Shown: positions 47,413-58,644, counted from the stretch's first letter. The stretch is DNA of 64,000 nucleotides from Cyathus striatus (GCA_025738555.1 JAOVFP010000015.1:2542001-2606000); one strand, 5' to 3'. Notes: generated by a model not told the origin, from the sequence alone. Numbers and translations are program-made.

Positions 47413-48271
47413 GTTGTAAAAATTTGTTTCTTTAAATTAACAGTGGGCAGGGCCCATAACCTGTAGAAAACCTAGATAGTATTATTCAGTGTTGTGAACA
47501 ATGGCTTGTTGAACAGGTCATTGCTGTTGTGAGGAAAAGGAACAAGGCATCTACAGCCTGTGAAGGGGGGAATGCAAACTGCAGTCTAACCAGACATGCA
47601 GTGGTAGTGATAGTGCCTAGCAAGGCATACACAGGTGTCAGCCAGAGGTAATGACAAGTGAGCCATGCCTGGTGTGGGCATGGGGAAGAGGAAGCCTTGA
47701 CTCAGGCTAGTGTGAAGGTGATAATATATTGAATTAATGACAAAGAGCACAATGTATGATACAATGAGCTATCTACATAGGAATATTTGTATGTGTTATA
47801 ATCCAAAGGGTCTGAGAAGTCTGTTCACTTCAACACAGCTGTGTATTAAATAAGTACCTAGATAGTATCACTAGGTAATAGTAAGTAAATGATACAGTAC
47901 AGATAAGAAACTCACCTCAGTGTCATGAACAACAGCTGAGGTGTACTAGCTAAGTACATAGGTTTATATACACCACAAGTCCTGTTTCCAAGTTTCAAAA
48001 TTATGTGAAGTCACAGAAAAGGAGAAGCTTTAACTAAATGGAATTTTATGAGTACAGATGCTAAGTTATGAAGTAGTAAGGGTATGAAGTAGTGTGAAAA
48101 TTAACAGAGATCATTTACATAATGTTCTCATAAATATGGCTATACTGTATACACAACCTGTTATAGCCATCAAAATATGGCTGCATGCACCCATAACCAT
48201 ACCATTAATCATCTGTACATCCACATCTGAGAATAGGGTATGATATGGTACAGAAAGCTGTACTATGATGC
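47413..48271. other. Copia-1 primer-binding site and 5' LTR region
   Basis: GGGCCCATAACC at 47,453-47,464 (plus strand) is followed at once by TGTAGAAAACC, the expected LTR edge of a minus-strand element. The LTR's far end is not resolved. At about 47,913-47,950 a CACCTCAGTG...GCTGAGGTG hairpin occurs. The rest, to 48,271, is AT-rich with no gene. Confidence 0.45.
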
Positions 48272-48560
48272 TCCATCTATTAATTAATTCACCATGGTTC
48301 TAATTCAGTTTGCCATGGGCAAGTCATTGCCATACTCACAGAATCTGCTCATTTTCTGTATTTTCTACACATATCTTCACTTATACTATATAATTACATA
48401 CTTATATATTCTACCACTGCAGATATCTCTTTTATAATGCCCATTTTGATGACTTTCTGAGGTTTCAGAAATATCTGTTATAATTCCCATGCACTTCTGA
48501 GTGTTGTGCCATACATCCAACTTCATTCAACTGTACCATTATGCATTACAGTACTTTGTT
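48272..48560 (+). repeat. Left arm of a 290-bp inverted repeat pair
   Basis: Matches the reverse complement of 56,105-56,395 with few mismatches (for example CTCCATCTATTAATTAATTCACC and GCCATACTCACAGAATCTGC). The two arms enclose the hAT transposase remains and copia-2. Confidence 0.75.
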
Positions 48561-48891
48561 TGAGCCATTCTATCATTGTTATACATTTTAGTAATAGATA
48601 ATTAATACTAATTATGTTTATTATGCAGTAGATTTCAATGTTATCTCCTATATAAATGGACTTGTACACTGCTCATCAAAGTAAGACTATGTCTGAGTAC
48701 CTTCACATGATATTTCATGTTCAACTTGACAAGTCTTGAACTGAAATAAGCTAATAAATTTGATAACCACCTACAAGGCTCTAATTTTTGTCATGTTATA
48801 CCTCTTCTACACCACTTTTTGATAACTTATACATCTTGCTTAATGTACTAATAGCAATAAAGCATAGGGCTGCCAACTGTGCCATGACAGG

Positions 48892-49083
48892 TTACAGCCT
48901 GTCTTTACAAAACCATTGACAGTACAGGTTATTGAGCTTTAGGTGGTGCTTTACAATCTTAATCATACAAATTGTCTCCAACTTTAGGCTTGCATGATGA
49001 ATAGAGATCATGTCACATCCACCTGAGAATATGCACTCCATGGCAATGGCAGAACCTAAAGGTATAAGTAAGTTGTAACCCAA
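48892..49083 (-). pseudogene. hAT transposase, C-terminal dimerisation domain
   Basis: Reads IPLGSAIAMECIFSGGCDMIS then HHASLKLETICMIKIVKHHLK. This is the hAT C-terminal motif in which a conserved Ser-x-x-x-Glu-Arg-x-Phe-Ser block normally appears; here Glu-Cys replaces Glu-Arg, compatible with an Arg CGC/CGT to TGC/TGT change. It is the downstream part of the gene whose upstream part is at 54715-54975, separated by the copia-2 insertion. Confidence 0.75.
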
Positions 49084-49486
49084 TTAGAATGTGTCAATAA
49101 AATATGTACCAGGAATACCCAAAATGTCACAAGCAAAATGATACAAAGCTGGAAACTGATATCAGTGGCCATACTGTTAGATGTACTGAGTTGCACAGCT
49201 TTCTTAGGCTATGCTGGGCTGTGTACTTACTTGTATATAATCACTCTGTATCTTGGTAGTTGACAACAAATTTTCCTCCCTTGTGTTTGTGTCTGTGTCA
49301 GTATCTGAGCTTTTACTCTCTCATCATCCTCATTTATCCCAACCACCCCCTTTCCTATTTGTTGCTTCTAACACATACCACCATTCAAGTGGTTTGCACA
49401 AATTGAAGTCTTCAGGTGAGAGCTTGAATTAGTCTCTGTGTTATAAAGCTGTTGATGACATCTTGGTATTTCAGTGCTCATCCTGG

Positions 49487-49754
49487 TGTTAAAATCTAAG
49501 GAACATGTGGAGTGCATCTCAGTACTATGCATGTACATATGAACTTAATATATTATTATTATACCTAAGGAACATGTGGAGTGCATCTAAGTAATAATAA
49601 TAAGTATGAATAAATAATAAGAGGTGAATCAAATAACATACCTCAGTACTGTGCATGTATGTACAAACTGAGGTATGAGGGATAGGAAAAATTTCCCTAT
49701 GGGCCAGTATGAAACATGTGACTGACTCAAACCAAATATAATCAGGTTTTGACA
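49487..49754 (-). repeat. Copia-2 3' LTR, enlarged (268 bp)
   Basis: Shares both ends with the 5' LTR but carries an extra segment of about 125 bp. That segment includes a second copy of CTAAGGAACATGTGGAGTGCATCT and an AATAATAATAAG stretch, so it is a partial internal duplication. Confidence 0.8.
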
Positions 49755-49798
49755 CTCCCACTTGTGTGAAGACAAAGGCCCATGGCCTTGCAAAACTT

Positions 49799-52700
49799 TC
49801 AATGTTTGTTGCATGAGAGGGACTTGGTGAAGATGTCAGATACATTGTCATCAGTGGGCACAAAGTGTACAACTGCTTGCCCCTTTCCAACTATATTGTC
49901 CCTGAGGAAATGATACTTTCTCTGAATATGTTTGGTCTGGGCACAAAATTGGGCATCCTTAGTGAGGATGATGGCAGCTTGGTTATCACAGAACAAGTCT
50001 GTTGGCTTGTCTGATCCATGTCTAATGTCTTCAAAGAAGGTGCACAGCCAGGCAAGGTGTTGTCCAGCATAGCAGAGGCCAATGTATTCAGACTCAGTGG
50101 AGGAGAGTGCTACCAAAGATTGGCACTTACTTTCCCAACCAATAGCACCATGTGCAGTTATGAAAACAAACCCAGAAGTGGATTTTGATGTGTCAACATC
50201 ACCAGCCCAGTCCATGTCAGAGTAACCATAAAAATAAGTTCCCTTTAAAATCTGTGTCCATGGATATGTCATGCCCATCAAATCACAAGACCATATTGGC
50301 AGTGGTGTTCATGTACCACAAAACTTGTTTGGCAGCCTCCCAATGATGGGCTTTTGGATTTGAGCTAAAACATCCCAAGACTCCAACTGTGTAAGCAAGA
50401 TTGGGTCAAGTTCCCATCATGGCATACATGATGGAGCCAATGACACTGTATGGCCATTGATATCCATTTCAAAGATAGTTGTGTTGTCACCATTGGGATT
50501 TTCAGTGGTAAAGTGGATGCCTGGAGCCATGGGTGTGTACATGGGTTGTGAGTTGGACATACCACACCTGTTGATGATGGTCTTGATGTATTGGGACTGT
50601 GAGAGAGATATGGTATGAGCAGCTCTGTCTCTAGTGATTTGAATGCCAAGTATGTAGGAGGCTGGACCTAGGTCTTGCATTTTGAAGGTATTTGAGAGTT
50701 TCTCTTTAATTGAATTCATGAATTTTTGTGAGTTTGCTGCTAAGATAAAATCATCAACATAGATGACAAGGAAACATATTTCCCCCTTTGATCCTTTGAA
50801 CACATACAGGCAAGTTTCAGTGTTGAGGTGAAAGAACCTGAGCTCCTTTAGTTTCTTGTCCAAGGTGTGATTCCAAGTTCAGCCTGCTTGCTTTAAGCCA
50901 TAGAGAGATCATTTCAGTTTCCAGCAATGGCATTCAGGAATTGTGACTCCCTTTGGTGGGTACATGTAGAGTTCTTCTTCTAGTTCCCCATTCAGATAGG
51001 CTGTGGCAACATCCATTTGGTCCAGTTCCAGGTCATATTTTGTGGCAAGGGTGAGAATAATTTGGATTGATTCTAAGTTTGCTACAGGGGTGAATACTTC
51101 TTTGTAATCTATACCATGCTTTTGGGTGAAGCCATGTGCAACTATGCACATTTTGTAGTGTTCAATGTTCCCTGTTGTGTTGAATTTTATGTGCATTACC
51201 ATTTTTGAGGTGATTGGCTTGATTTTCTTGGGGGTTGGAACTATATCATAGATGTCATCATCAATGAGACTTTGGAGTTCATCAGTAAGTGCAGCTTGCC
51301 AATGGTAACCATCAGGTCCATTTAAGGCTTCAGTTACATCAGGTTACATCATCAGGAATGTGGTGCCCATTTGAGCTTGTACTTGAAATGCCAGTGAAGA
51401 ACATGTCTTTGAGGTCTTCAAGGCCTGAGTGATCTGCACTTGGCTCAATGTTTGCTTCCATACTGGTACTTGGGTCTGCATTCTCAGCTTCCATTTGTCA
51501 TTCTGTCATTGTTACCTCTTGTTTGACCTCTCTCTCTCATTCTGTTGCCATCTCTTTCCTCTTCTTCAATTTTGCAATCATTCTAGCTCATTGATTATCC
51601 TCAAGGTTCTTCACTCTGAAGTAGTCATTGTTGAGACATGGGGCAACTGGAGTGTGCTTTGGATGAGTTGCTCCCATTGATGCTGGATCAGGTATGTATA
51701 CTTTACATGGTCATTTCATAGGGACTGACAGATTCACAGTGGTGTCTGGAATTGCTCCCACTACTACAGGCATTGTGGAGTTTGTATCACCTGTCATTTC
51801 AATATTATTGGGAGGAGTTGCTCCCACTGCTTCAGTGATTACAGGTAGTCCCCCCCCTTTGTTGTCAGATTCGTCTGGGCTGGAAGTGGATCCTATGGAA
51901 GAATGCTTGTTCTGTAGGGTGTCTGAAGATGTAGTTGGTGTGTTTGCTGTGTTATATGTGCTGAGGTTGATGGGGATACTTTTCATCTCATCAAACTGGA
52001 CATGGTGGCAGTGGAAGACTTTGTGGGTGGTGAGATTCAGTAGTCAGTAAGCCTTCCTGCCTGTCATATAACCTAATAGGATTGACTTTATTTCTTTATT
52101 AGTGAATTTTCATTCTGGTCATCTTTTGGGATGAGTGCATATGCCATGCATCCAAAAGAGCAGAACCAAGATACATTGACCTTGAGTTTGAAGAGTGTCT
52201 CATATGGGTTACTTCTCTTCAGTCCTGCAGCTGGGGTCCTTGCAGCAATGAAGGCTGCAGTGAGCATGGCATCAGTCCAGAAGGATTTTGGGAGATTTGC
52301 ATCAATGAGCATTGTGGTAGCCAAGTTCACTAGAGTTTGGTTCATGCACTCAGAGATGCCATTCTGCTTGGGCATGTCAGGTGCAGTGATACAATGTGAG
52401 GTTCCAGAGGTTGCAAGGTATTGTTTGAATTCAGATGATAAGTATTCTCCCCCACCATCCATTTGAAAGAAGCTTATGAAGTTTTTAGAGAAAACTACTT
52501 CCCCAATTTCTTTGTTAAACATGGCCTGTATGTCTGTCTTCCATTGTTTAAACACTGTGAAGGCTTCACTTTTTCATTTTAGGAAGTATATCCATGGAAA
52601 ACAGCTGTAATTTTCAATGAATGAGATCCAGTAATGGAATCCATGTTGGTTAGTTGGTGTAACTGGACCACCAACATCAGAGTGAATGATTTGGAGGGGA

Positions 52701-53614
52701 CACATTGTGCAGTGTCCTTTGTGGGATGGGAATGGCAACTTCTTTAGCTTTGTGAGGGTACAAGGCTTGCAGAAACTCAGTTGGCCTGAGAGGTTATTGA
52801 CATTTAGTATTTGGTCATCTGATACCATCCTCTTCAGCCTGTTGAATGATATGTGTCCCATACGATGATGCAGGGTGTTTATATCCATGGTAGCATTTGT
52901 GGATTCATGGCTGAGGTGGATCTTGAATGAGGAGTTTAGGTGATATAGGCAGTATTTTGTGTATCCATGGAGGATAGGCTTATGCCCCTTTACCATCTTT
53001 ACTGTGCACTTCCCACTTTTGAATACTGAATAATATCCTGCTTTGTCTAGTCCTTGAACTGAGATGAGTGTGAGCATGAAGGAAGGGATGTAGAGGACAT
53101 TGTGGAGGGTTGTTTCCAATGTCTTTCCATCTGTGGTGTCACAGAGGGTAATGGATCCAATGCCTATTGCATTCATGAAAGAGTCATCTCCAAATTTTAC
53201 TTTCTTCAGAGGGGTTAGCTGTTGGAACAATGCACAATCAAATATTTCACAACATGAGGTCATGTGGGTGGAAGCACCTGAATCCAACAAAATATCCTGT
53301 GAGGTGTCCTGGGACTTATTTGAGGCTGTGTAGGCTTGAATCTGTGTCATTAACACTCTATTTACAGACATGAACTTGGAGCTATGAACCCAAGAAGCAA
53401 ATTGCACTTGCTCATCATCTGAGTCCAAAGAGGAGTCAGTCTCAGAGAGTGCAACATGCTTTGCCTTGTACCCTGACTCCTTCCTTTTACCCTTTCCCTT
53501 TTCCCTTTCCCCCTTCTCCTTATCCTGGTGATGCTTAAGGAAGCAGTCCTTCATTAAGTGTGATGTAGAGTTCAGGTGCAGATCACAGCACTTCACAGTT
53601 TTAGAGGTCTTCAA
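49799..53614 (-). pseudogene. Copia-2 pol: protease, integrase, RT and RNase H
   Basis: Zinc knuckle CCDLHLNSTSHLMKDC, followed by a Lys/Glu-rich tract. Protease DSGASTHM is intact. Pre-integrase LHHRMGHISFNRLKRM; integrase HSDVGGPV, DGGGEYLSSEF and NGISECMNQ (catalytic acidic residues present). RT: IVAHGFTQKHGIDYKEVFTP, QMDVATAYLNGELEEE and the YVDD box in FLVIYVDDFILAA. RNase H: GYSDMDWAGDVDTSKSTSG, SSTESEYIGL and DNQAAI. The frame is broken by TGAs, for example two in LK-stop-SLYGLKQAG-stop-TWNH (50,865-50,912) and one at about 52,572, all at positions where Arg is common in the family. Otherwise close to full length. Confidence 0.92.
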
Positions 53615-53649
53615 GAAGCTGGTGGATGGGGTTGAGGCTTAGCTTTAAG

Positions 53650-54290
53650 TGCTAATTCATTTGATGCACCTTGAAGTCATGTGGCTGTGAAGGAAAGACA
53701 CTCTGATAGATCTGCAAAGGTGAGTTTGAAGCCAATGGGTAGAGAGTTCAGCACTGAAGATTTGAATGTCTCCCAAGTTGGGTCATCAGGGAGGGAGTGC
53801 AATAGCAGGAATGCTAGGAATTCTGCATCAATTGGTTTCTTTATGGCTGTGAGTTTTGAGTCTGCATCTTAGAGGGAGGCAGTGTGTTCTTGGATATGTG
53901 AGATATCCCCATTCCACTTGAGGTTTACCATCCCCACAAATGTGTAGAAAGTGCTGACTCAACATTTGTATTTTGATGAATGTTGACTAATTTTTTGTAG
54001 AGTTTCTGTGCAGTTTTCTCTGCTACAGTCATCAGTGCCAGGTGATCACTGATGTGACCTGAAATGATTACATGTGCTTTGGCATCATATATAGCAGATG
54101 AATTGCCAGTGGATGCAGAAGAGGTGGCACTGGTGTCTGAGCTTACTGTAGCTTTTTCCAAAGCTGATTTTGCACTGAGGACAGTGCTGGCCAACATAGA
54201 GTTGTCCAGTTCTGCTGAGACAGCCTCTTCAGCAGCTGTTACCTTCTCCTGTGCTTTGGAGATGGTGTTGGAGATAGTGGGTGTCATTAG
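53650..54290 (-). pseudogene. Copia-2 gag
   Basis: A low-complexity Ala/Ser/Thr segment (SSDTSATSSASTGNSSAIYDAK) precedes a typical copia gag core: ISGHISDHLALMTVAEKTAQ, then after a frame change FVGMVNLKWNGDISHIQEH and IDAEFLAFLLLHSLPDDPTW. At least one frameshift and one stop lie inside. The first residues near 54,287 are MTPTISNTISKAQEK; the true start is not certain. Confidence 0.7.
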
Positions 54291-54565
54291 AACATCATAG
54301 ACCTTCTCTTGATGAATTTTCCCAAGAATTCAGATCTGCCAGATCTGAAAGTTCTCAGGGCCTGTGAGAACAGGGCATGAGGCATATGAGTTGTTTGACA
54401 TCTTGCTGATGGTGGTGTGGGTAGATTATTGAGATCTGGATGGGTGATTCTCAGAAAGAATCTTGTTGACCTGGATGCTGTGATGCAGTTGATCAAGGAC
54501 CTGTGGTCCTTTGAGTTCATTTGATTTTGAGTGAGATTATGTTGCACTAAGTGGGGCCCATAACC

Positions 54566-54709
54566 TGTTAAAATCTAAGGAACATGTGGAGTGCATCTCA
54601 GTACCATGCATGTACATATGAACTGAGGTATGAAGGATAGGAAAAATTTCCCTATGGGTCAGTATGAAACACATGACTGACTCAAACCAAATATGATCAG
54701 GTTTTGATA
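54566..54709 (-). repeat. Copia-2 5' LTR (144 bp)
   Basis: Plus-strand TGTTAAAATCTAAGGAACAT...CAGGTTTTGATA. Unusually short for a copia LTR; see the longer partner at 49487. Confidence 0.85.
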
Positions 54710-54714
54710 CCTGG

Positions 54715-54975
54715 GGTAATAATGACAGCAATAAGAATAGTGTAATGTAGCTGCAGTTATACATACATAGCATTTGATGGGTAGATGACCAGCATGTTTT
54801 CACATTGAGAATAGGCATCAATGGCATATTCCCATTGGCATCTTTTGACTTTGAGAAAATCTGCACCTTGCACAGCCATGCAGCATGATGCTGTGGACTT
54901 GACCAAACTCCCTGAGCTATTTTGCATAATGAAATCCAATACTTAGTTCATGAAGTGCATATGAGCCAACATGCT
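54715..54975 (-). pseudogene. hAT transposase, upstream part
   Basis: Reads MPLMPILNVKTCWSSTHQML, matching the hAT motif in which Asp-Val-x-Thr-Arg-Trp-Asn/Ser-Ser-Thr is conserved; Arg is Cys here (C-to-T at CpG). Upstream (54,870-54,940) is MQNSSGSLVKSTASC and DFLKVKRCQWEYAID. Copia-2 interrupts the gene just downstream. No intact N-terminus or BED finger seen. Confidence 0.65.
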
Positions 54976-55126
54976 TGACCATCATTAAATGTGTTATGTG
55001 ACCAGACAGCCAAATGTTTGTTGAATTGTTATATGCTATTTACTTAAATCATGGAGTATAAACAACAGTAAATGTAAGCAGTATTGACAGCTGTGTGACA
55101 GTACCACAATATGGGTACCGACAGGT

Positions 55127-55900
55127 TGTTACATACCAATTCCTTCCTACTGGGAAATGGATGTGAAGATGCCTGGAAGGCACAGAAGAACTATAATGGA
55201 AACCCAAAGTGAGTACAGATACAGGAATGAGAGCAAGAGTGTGGAAGTGAACCATGGCTTCAGCTTATGTGCTGCACTGCCTGGATATCTTCAGGGGATG
55301 GTTCATATTTCACCATGAATGATATTCAACTGAAGGGAACATTTCAGAGTATAGAGAGAAGCTTCACTACTACCAAAGGCAGCAGGAGAGAAACCTGGAA
55401 GGAAACCTGGAGTGGGTTTCAGAACTTAGAGTAAGAAGAGTTTGTACAGAGTTGATACAAATACTGAAGATTACTAGTACATCTGGAAGACTATATATAC
55501 ATACTAGAAAGCAGTAGGTATGAATGTGGAAGCAGAATGCTAAGGAGAAGTCAAAGGAGTAAGTAAGAGATGAAGTCTGGGCAAAGCAGAGCAGAGGCAC
55601 AAATGACATGTTCAGAATGAAGAATAAAGAACTAAACTACATTGACCATAATGAAATGTATAAGTGAGAATGGAAGAGAGGAGTAATACTACAATGATGT
55701 AGTGAGGCCATTATAAGAGAAAGTACATATCTAAGATACCCAATAGAAAACCTGACAGGTTCTGGGTACAAGTCTGAATGGAAATGTCAGGAAGTATAAA
55801 CCCATAGCAGGTATGTTCCAGGAATGGACTGGGTATGTTGGAAGGTCATGTGGAAACCTTCAGTAACATCAGCACAATGTATCTGGACATGGATATAACA
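55127..55900 (-). mobile_element. Solo LTR, family LTR-A, CpG-depleted copy
   Basis: TGTTACATACCAATTCC...GGATATAACA, 774 bp, flanked by CAGGT (55122-55126, 55901-55905). Same orientation as the copy at 23851 and alignable end to end; most CpGs of that copy are lost here. Confidence 0.92.
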
Positions 55901-56104
55901 CAGGTGATAACCACACCAAACCCATCCCATGCTGAGTTCTCTTCAGGTCTCAGATGGTACAGTACCCATGATATCTGTAACCATACTGTAATTGTTTTGC
56001 ACAGCTACAGTTGGCAGCCATAATAAAGCAGTGTATATGATATCTGAAGATACAATATACAATGTACATCCTGAAAGAAGAGCTTAAATGAAGTTTTGTA
56101 ATGC

Positions 56105-56395
56105 CTAACAGTAAAGTAGAATGAAGTTGGATGTATGGCACAACACTCAGAAGTGTGTGGGAATTATAACAGATATTTCTGAAACCTCAGAAAGTCATCA
56201 AAATGGGCATTATAAAAGAGATATCTGCAGTGGTAGGATATATAAGTATGTAATTATATAGTATAAGTGAAGATATGTGTAGAAAATACAAAAAATGAGC
56301 AGATTCTGTGAGTATGGCAATGACTTACCCATGGCAAACTGAATTACAACTATGGTGAATTAATTAATAGATGGAGTGTCATACTGTATGAAGTT
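56105..56395 (-). repeat. Right arm of the 290-bp inverted repeat pair
   Basis: Inverted partner of 48,272-48,560, with about 95 percent identity judged by eye. May be two copies of a dispersed repeat or the ends of a large element. Confidence 0.75.
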
Positions 56396-56675
56396 CCAAG
56401 TGTGGAATAATTCACTATAGTCATAATTTGGGAGCTCTTTATGTTCCCCCCCCCCTTACACATGAACTTCACATGAAGTTCATGTGAAGTTCATGTGAAA
56501 TATAGGTGAACTTTTTTGCATTATTTTTGCTGAATTTCAGTGAGAACACTGCTAATAATTTCACCTGAATTTCATATGAATTTCACATGAAACTTATACA
56601 ATAGTAGTGAGCTTCAATTGTATTTCATAGTGTTGCTTACTAATGATAAAAATAAATGCACATAGTAAATAATAA

Positions 56676-56762
56676 CCCCAGCCAGAATTGAACCAACAGT
56701 CTAGAAGTGATAACTAATAGTTTTTCCCACAATATGGCAATTAACCACTGCACCACAAAGAC
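56676..56762 (-). pseudogene. tRNA-like sequence with pol III A and B boxes
   Basis: On the minus strand the A box TGGTGCAGTGG is followed at tRNA spacing by the B box GGTTCAATTC. The T-arm folds as GTTGG-TTCAATT-CTGGC with wobble pairs, but the acceptor ends do not pair. A decayed tRNA or the head of a tRNA-derived SINE. Confidence 0.5.
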
Positions 56763-56889
56763 TTGCATAAAAAAGTTATTTCCCACACTATATACCCCCA
56801 TCAACCCTCCGCTTTCTAATATATTGTCACATGATTGAAATATCACATGACAAAAACATGTCGCACCATTGTTGATTCTTGCTTCTTGC

Positions 56890-57921
56890 TAGACTGGTAG
56901 CCAGTCGGTATCGTGAGACTGCATTCATGTGATATGAACAATTGTATCATGTTGATATACCGACCAGTCCAACTCATTGAATTTAGGAGGGGTAAAAGTC
57001 ATTGGCTTTAAGGCTTCAAAAAATCTCCTTTTTGGGATTTTCGAATCCTTGCGCCTATGCCTTGTCTCCCTGTCCTCTGCATCATCTCCCCTCTTTACTG
57101 TGTTTGTTCCCATTTCATTATTACTTTTCATTCATTTACTATTTCATGTACATAATAAATGTTACAAGCATTTCTATTGTCACCATATCTGCAGTCCAAG
57201 ACCCAAGATGAAGTGCCCACTGCTGCCTACTGTGCTAATCAAGCTCCAATAGGTGGCTTTATATTGAGTCCTGGTCAAAATGCAGCAAGACTTAAGTGTT
57301 TAAAAGATAAAATTCAAAGCATATATCAATAGATGCAGTGGAGTATATAAAAGAAAGCCAAAAGTATACACACTAGTTTGCCTTGTCTCAACCAGGTGCA
57401 TCCAATTGACACCTTCAACCAACTCCACCATCTACCTGCTATATCTCCCTGCATATCCCCACACAGTAAAGCAAAAGTAATGTAATCCTTGCTACCACAA
57501 ATCAGTTCCTAAAGCCTAGTATCCATGAGGTATCAGGTAGAGGCAAGAGTACAAGCAAGGCAATAGCCAAAGAGCTCAAGGCTAGTGTGATTCTTGGTTA
57601 TGGCTTCAAGTTCAGAGAGGGCCAGGTAAGGGAGGGTGGTATGCATAGTGATGCAAAAGGATGTGAATGTGGTTTTCGACTTATAACGATGAGGGTAAAA
57701 GAGGAGAGACCATCTAGGGGGCAGGGATGAGATGAGGGACGAGGGATAAGGCACATGTGCAAGGATTTGAAAATTCCAAAAAGGAGATTTTTTGAAGCCT
57801 TAAAGCCAATAACTTTTACCCCTCCTAAATTCAACGAGTTGGACTGGTCAGTATATCAACATGATACAATTGTTCATATCACATGAACGCAGTCTCACGA
57901 TACTGACTGGCTACCAGTCTA
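56890..57921. mobile_element. MULE-type MITE with long terminal inverted repeats
   Basis: Ends TAGACTGGTAGCCAGTC and GACTGGCTACCAGTCTA; TIRs of about 170 bp (56,890-57,060 against 57,760-57,921). Flanked by identical 9-bp GCTTCTTGC (56881-56889, 57922-57930). Long TIRs with a 9-bp TSD are diagnostic of Mutator-like elements. The 0.7-kb interior has no transposase. The TIRs differ only at a few positions, mostly CpG/TpG. Confidence 0.9.
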
Positions 57922-58089
57922 GCTTCTTGCCACATCACCATTATTCACTTCTTTCTCCTCTCCCTCTCCCCTCTCCCTCCTTTCTCCCTTCCACTCCTTC
58001 ATCCTTCCACCCCCTATTTCACTCCCTCCCTTCTCTTTCTCCATCAAGAACAAATACAGTAACAATGAGAGCACAGGAAAGTGGGAGGC

Positions 58090-58345
58090 ACACAGCAAGC
58101 ACGAGGGGCAGGATGGCGGGGCGGGAGGGGCGGGATGACGAGCACATATGGCAGAAAGGGCAGGATAGCGAGTGCATTAGGGCACACAACAAGCAGAGGG
58201 GCGGGATAATGAGCGGGATGGGCCATACAGTGAGCAGAGGGGTGGAGATAGTGAGTGGAATAGGGCGCACAGCGAGTGGAGGGGCAGGATAATGAGCAGG
58301 ATGAGGCACACAGTGAGCAGAGGGGCAGGAGGCATGAGAAAGCAG
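58090..58345. repeat. Degenerate GC-rich minisatellite
   Basis: Units of roughly 38-40 bp built from GAGGGGCAGGATAATGAGC and GGGCACACAGTGAGCAG variants. One of the few CpG-containing patches in this part of the window. Confidence 0.5.
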
Positions 58346-58644
58346 GGGATGGGACATCGAATGTAAGGGCAGGAAATTGGGGGACATTATGTAATACTAT
58401 TGTTGCTTTGTAATATGTAAATTAGTCACATGATCAATAAATAAATTCATTTTCTCCATGTTTTTAAATGAATTTCACTCAATTTTTCATGTGAATTTCA
58501 CTATATTTTCACTTTAATTTCATCTAAAATACATGAAAATTCATGAACCTATGCTTTTTAGAAAATATTCCAAATCACATGAATTTCATGTGAATATGTG
58601 AACTTTTGGTGAAATTCACATGAATTCATGGTGAAGGGGGGGGG

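Larger units (their letters stand above)
49487..54709 (-). mobile_element. Copia-2, nearly complete Ty1/copia element
   Basis: 5.2 kb flanked by identical CCTGG (49482-49486 and 54710-54714). Related terminal repeats are 49487-49754 and 54566-54709. On the minus strand the primer-binding site (GGTTATGGGCCCC, 54,553-54,565) adjoins the 5' LTR, and a purine-rich ACAAGTGGGAG precedes the 3' LTR. The internal region is in normal copia order: gag, protease, integrase, RT, RNase H. Inserted in a hAT transposase gene. Confidence 0.92.
56446..58644. mobile_element. Palindrome-rich element with C/G-tract ends
   Basis: Begins with a C-run followed by TTACACATGAACTTC and ends ...CATGGTGAAGGGGGGGGG; the ends are inverted to each other. 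Subterminal zones (56,460-56,600 and 58,430-58,635) are filled with the palindromic word TTCATGTGAA/TTCACATGAA. Contains a tRNA-like sequence, a MULE-type MITE and a GC-rich minisatellite. Superfamily not recognised; target duplication not identified. Confidence 0.5.

Noticed and set aside
58019..58387. Minus-strand Pro/His/Cys-rich frame
   Set aside because: It is the antisense of a GC-rich minisatellite and has no independent coding signal.
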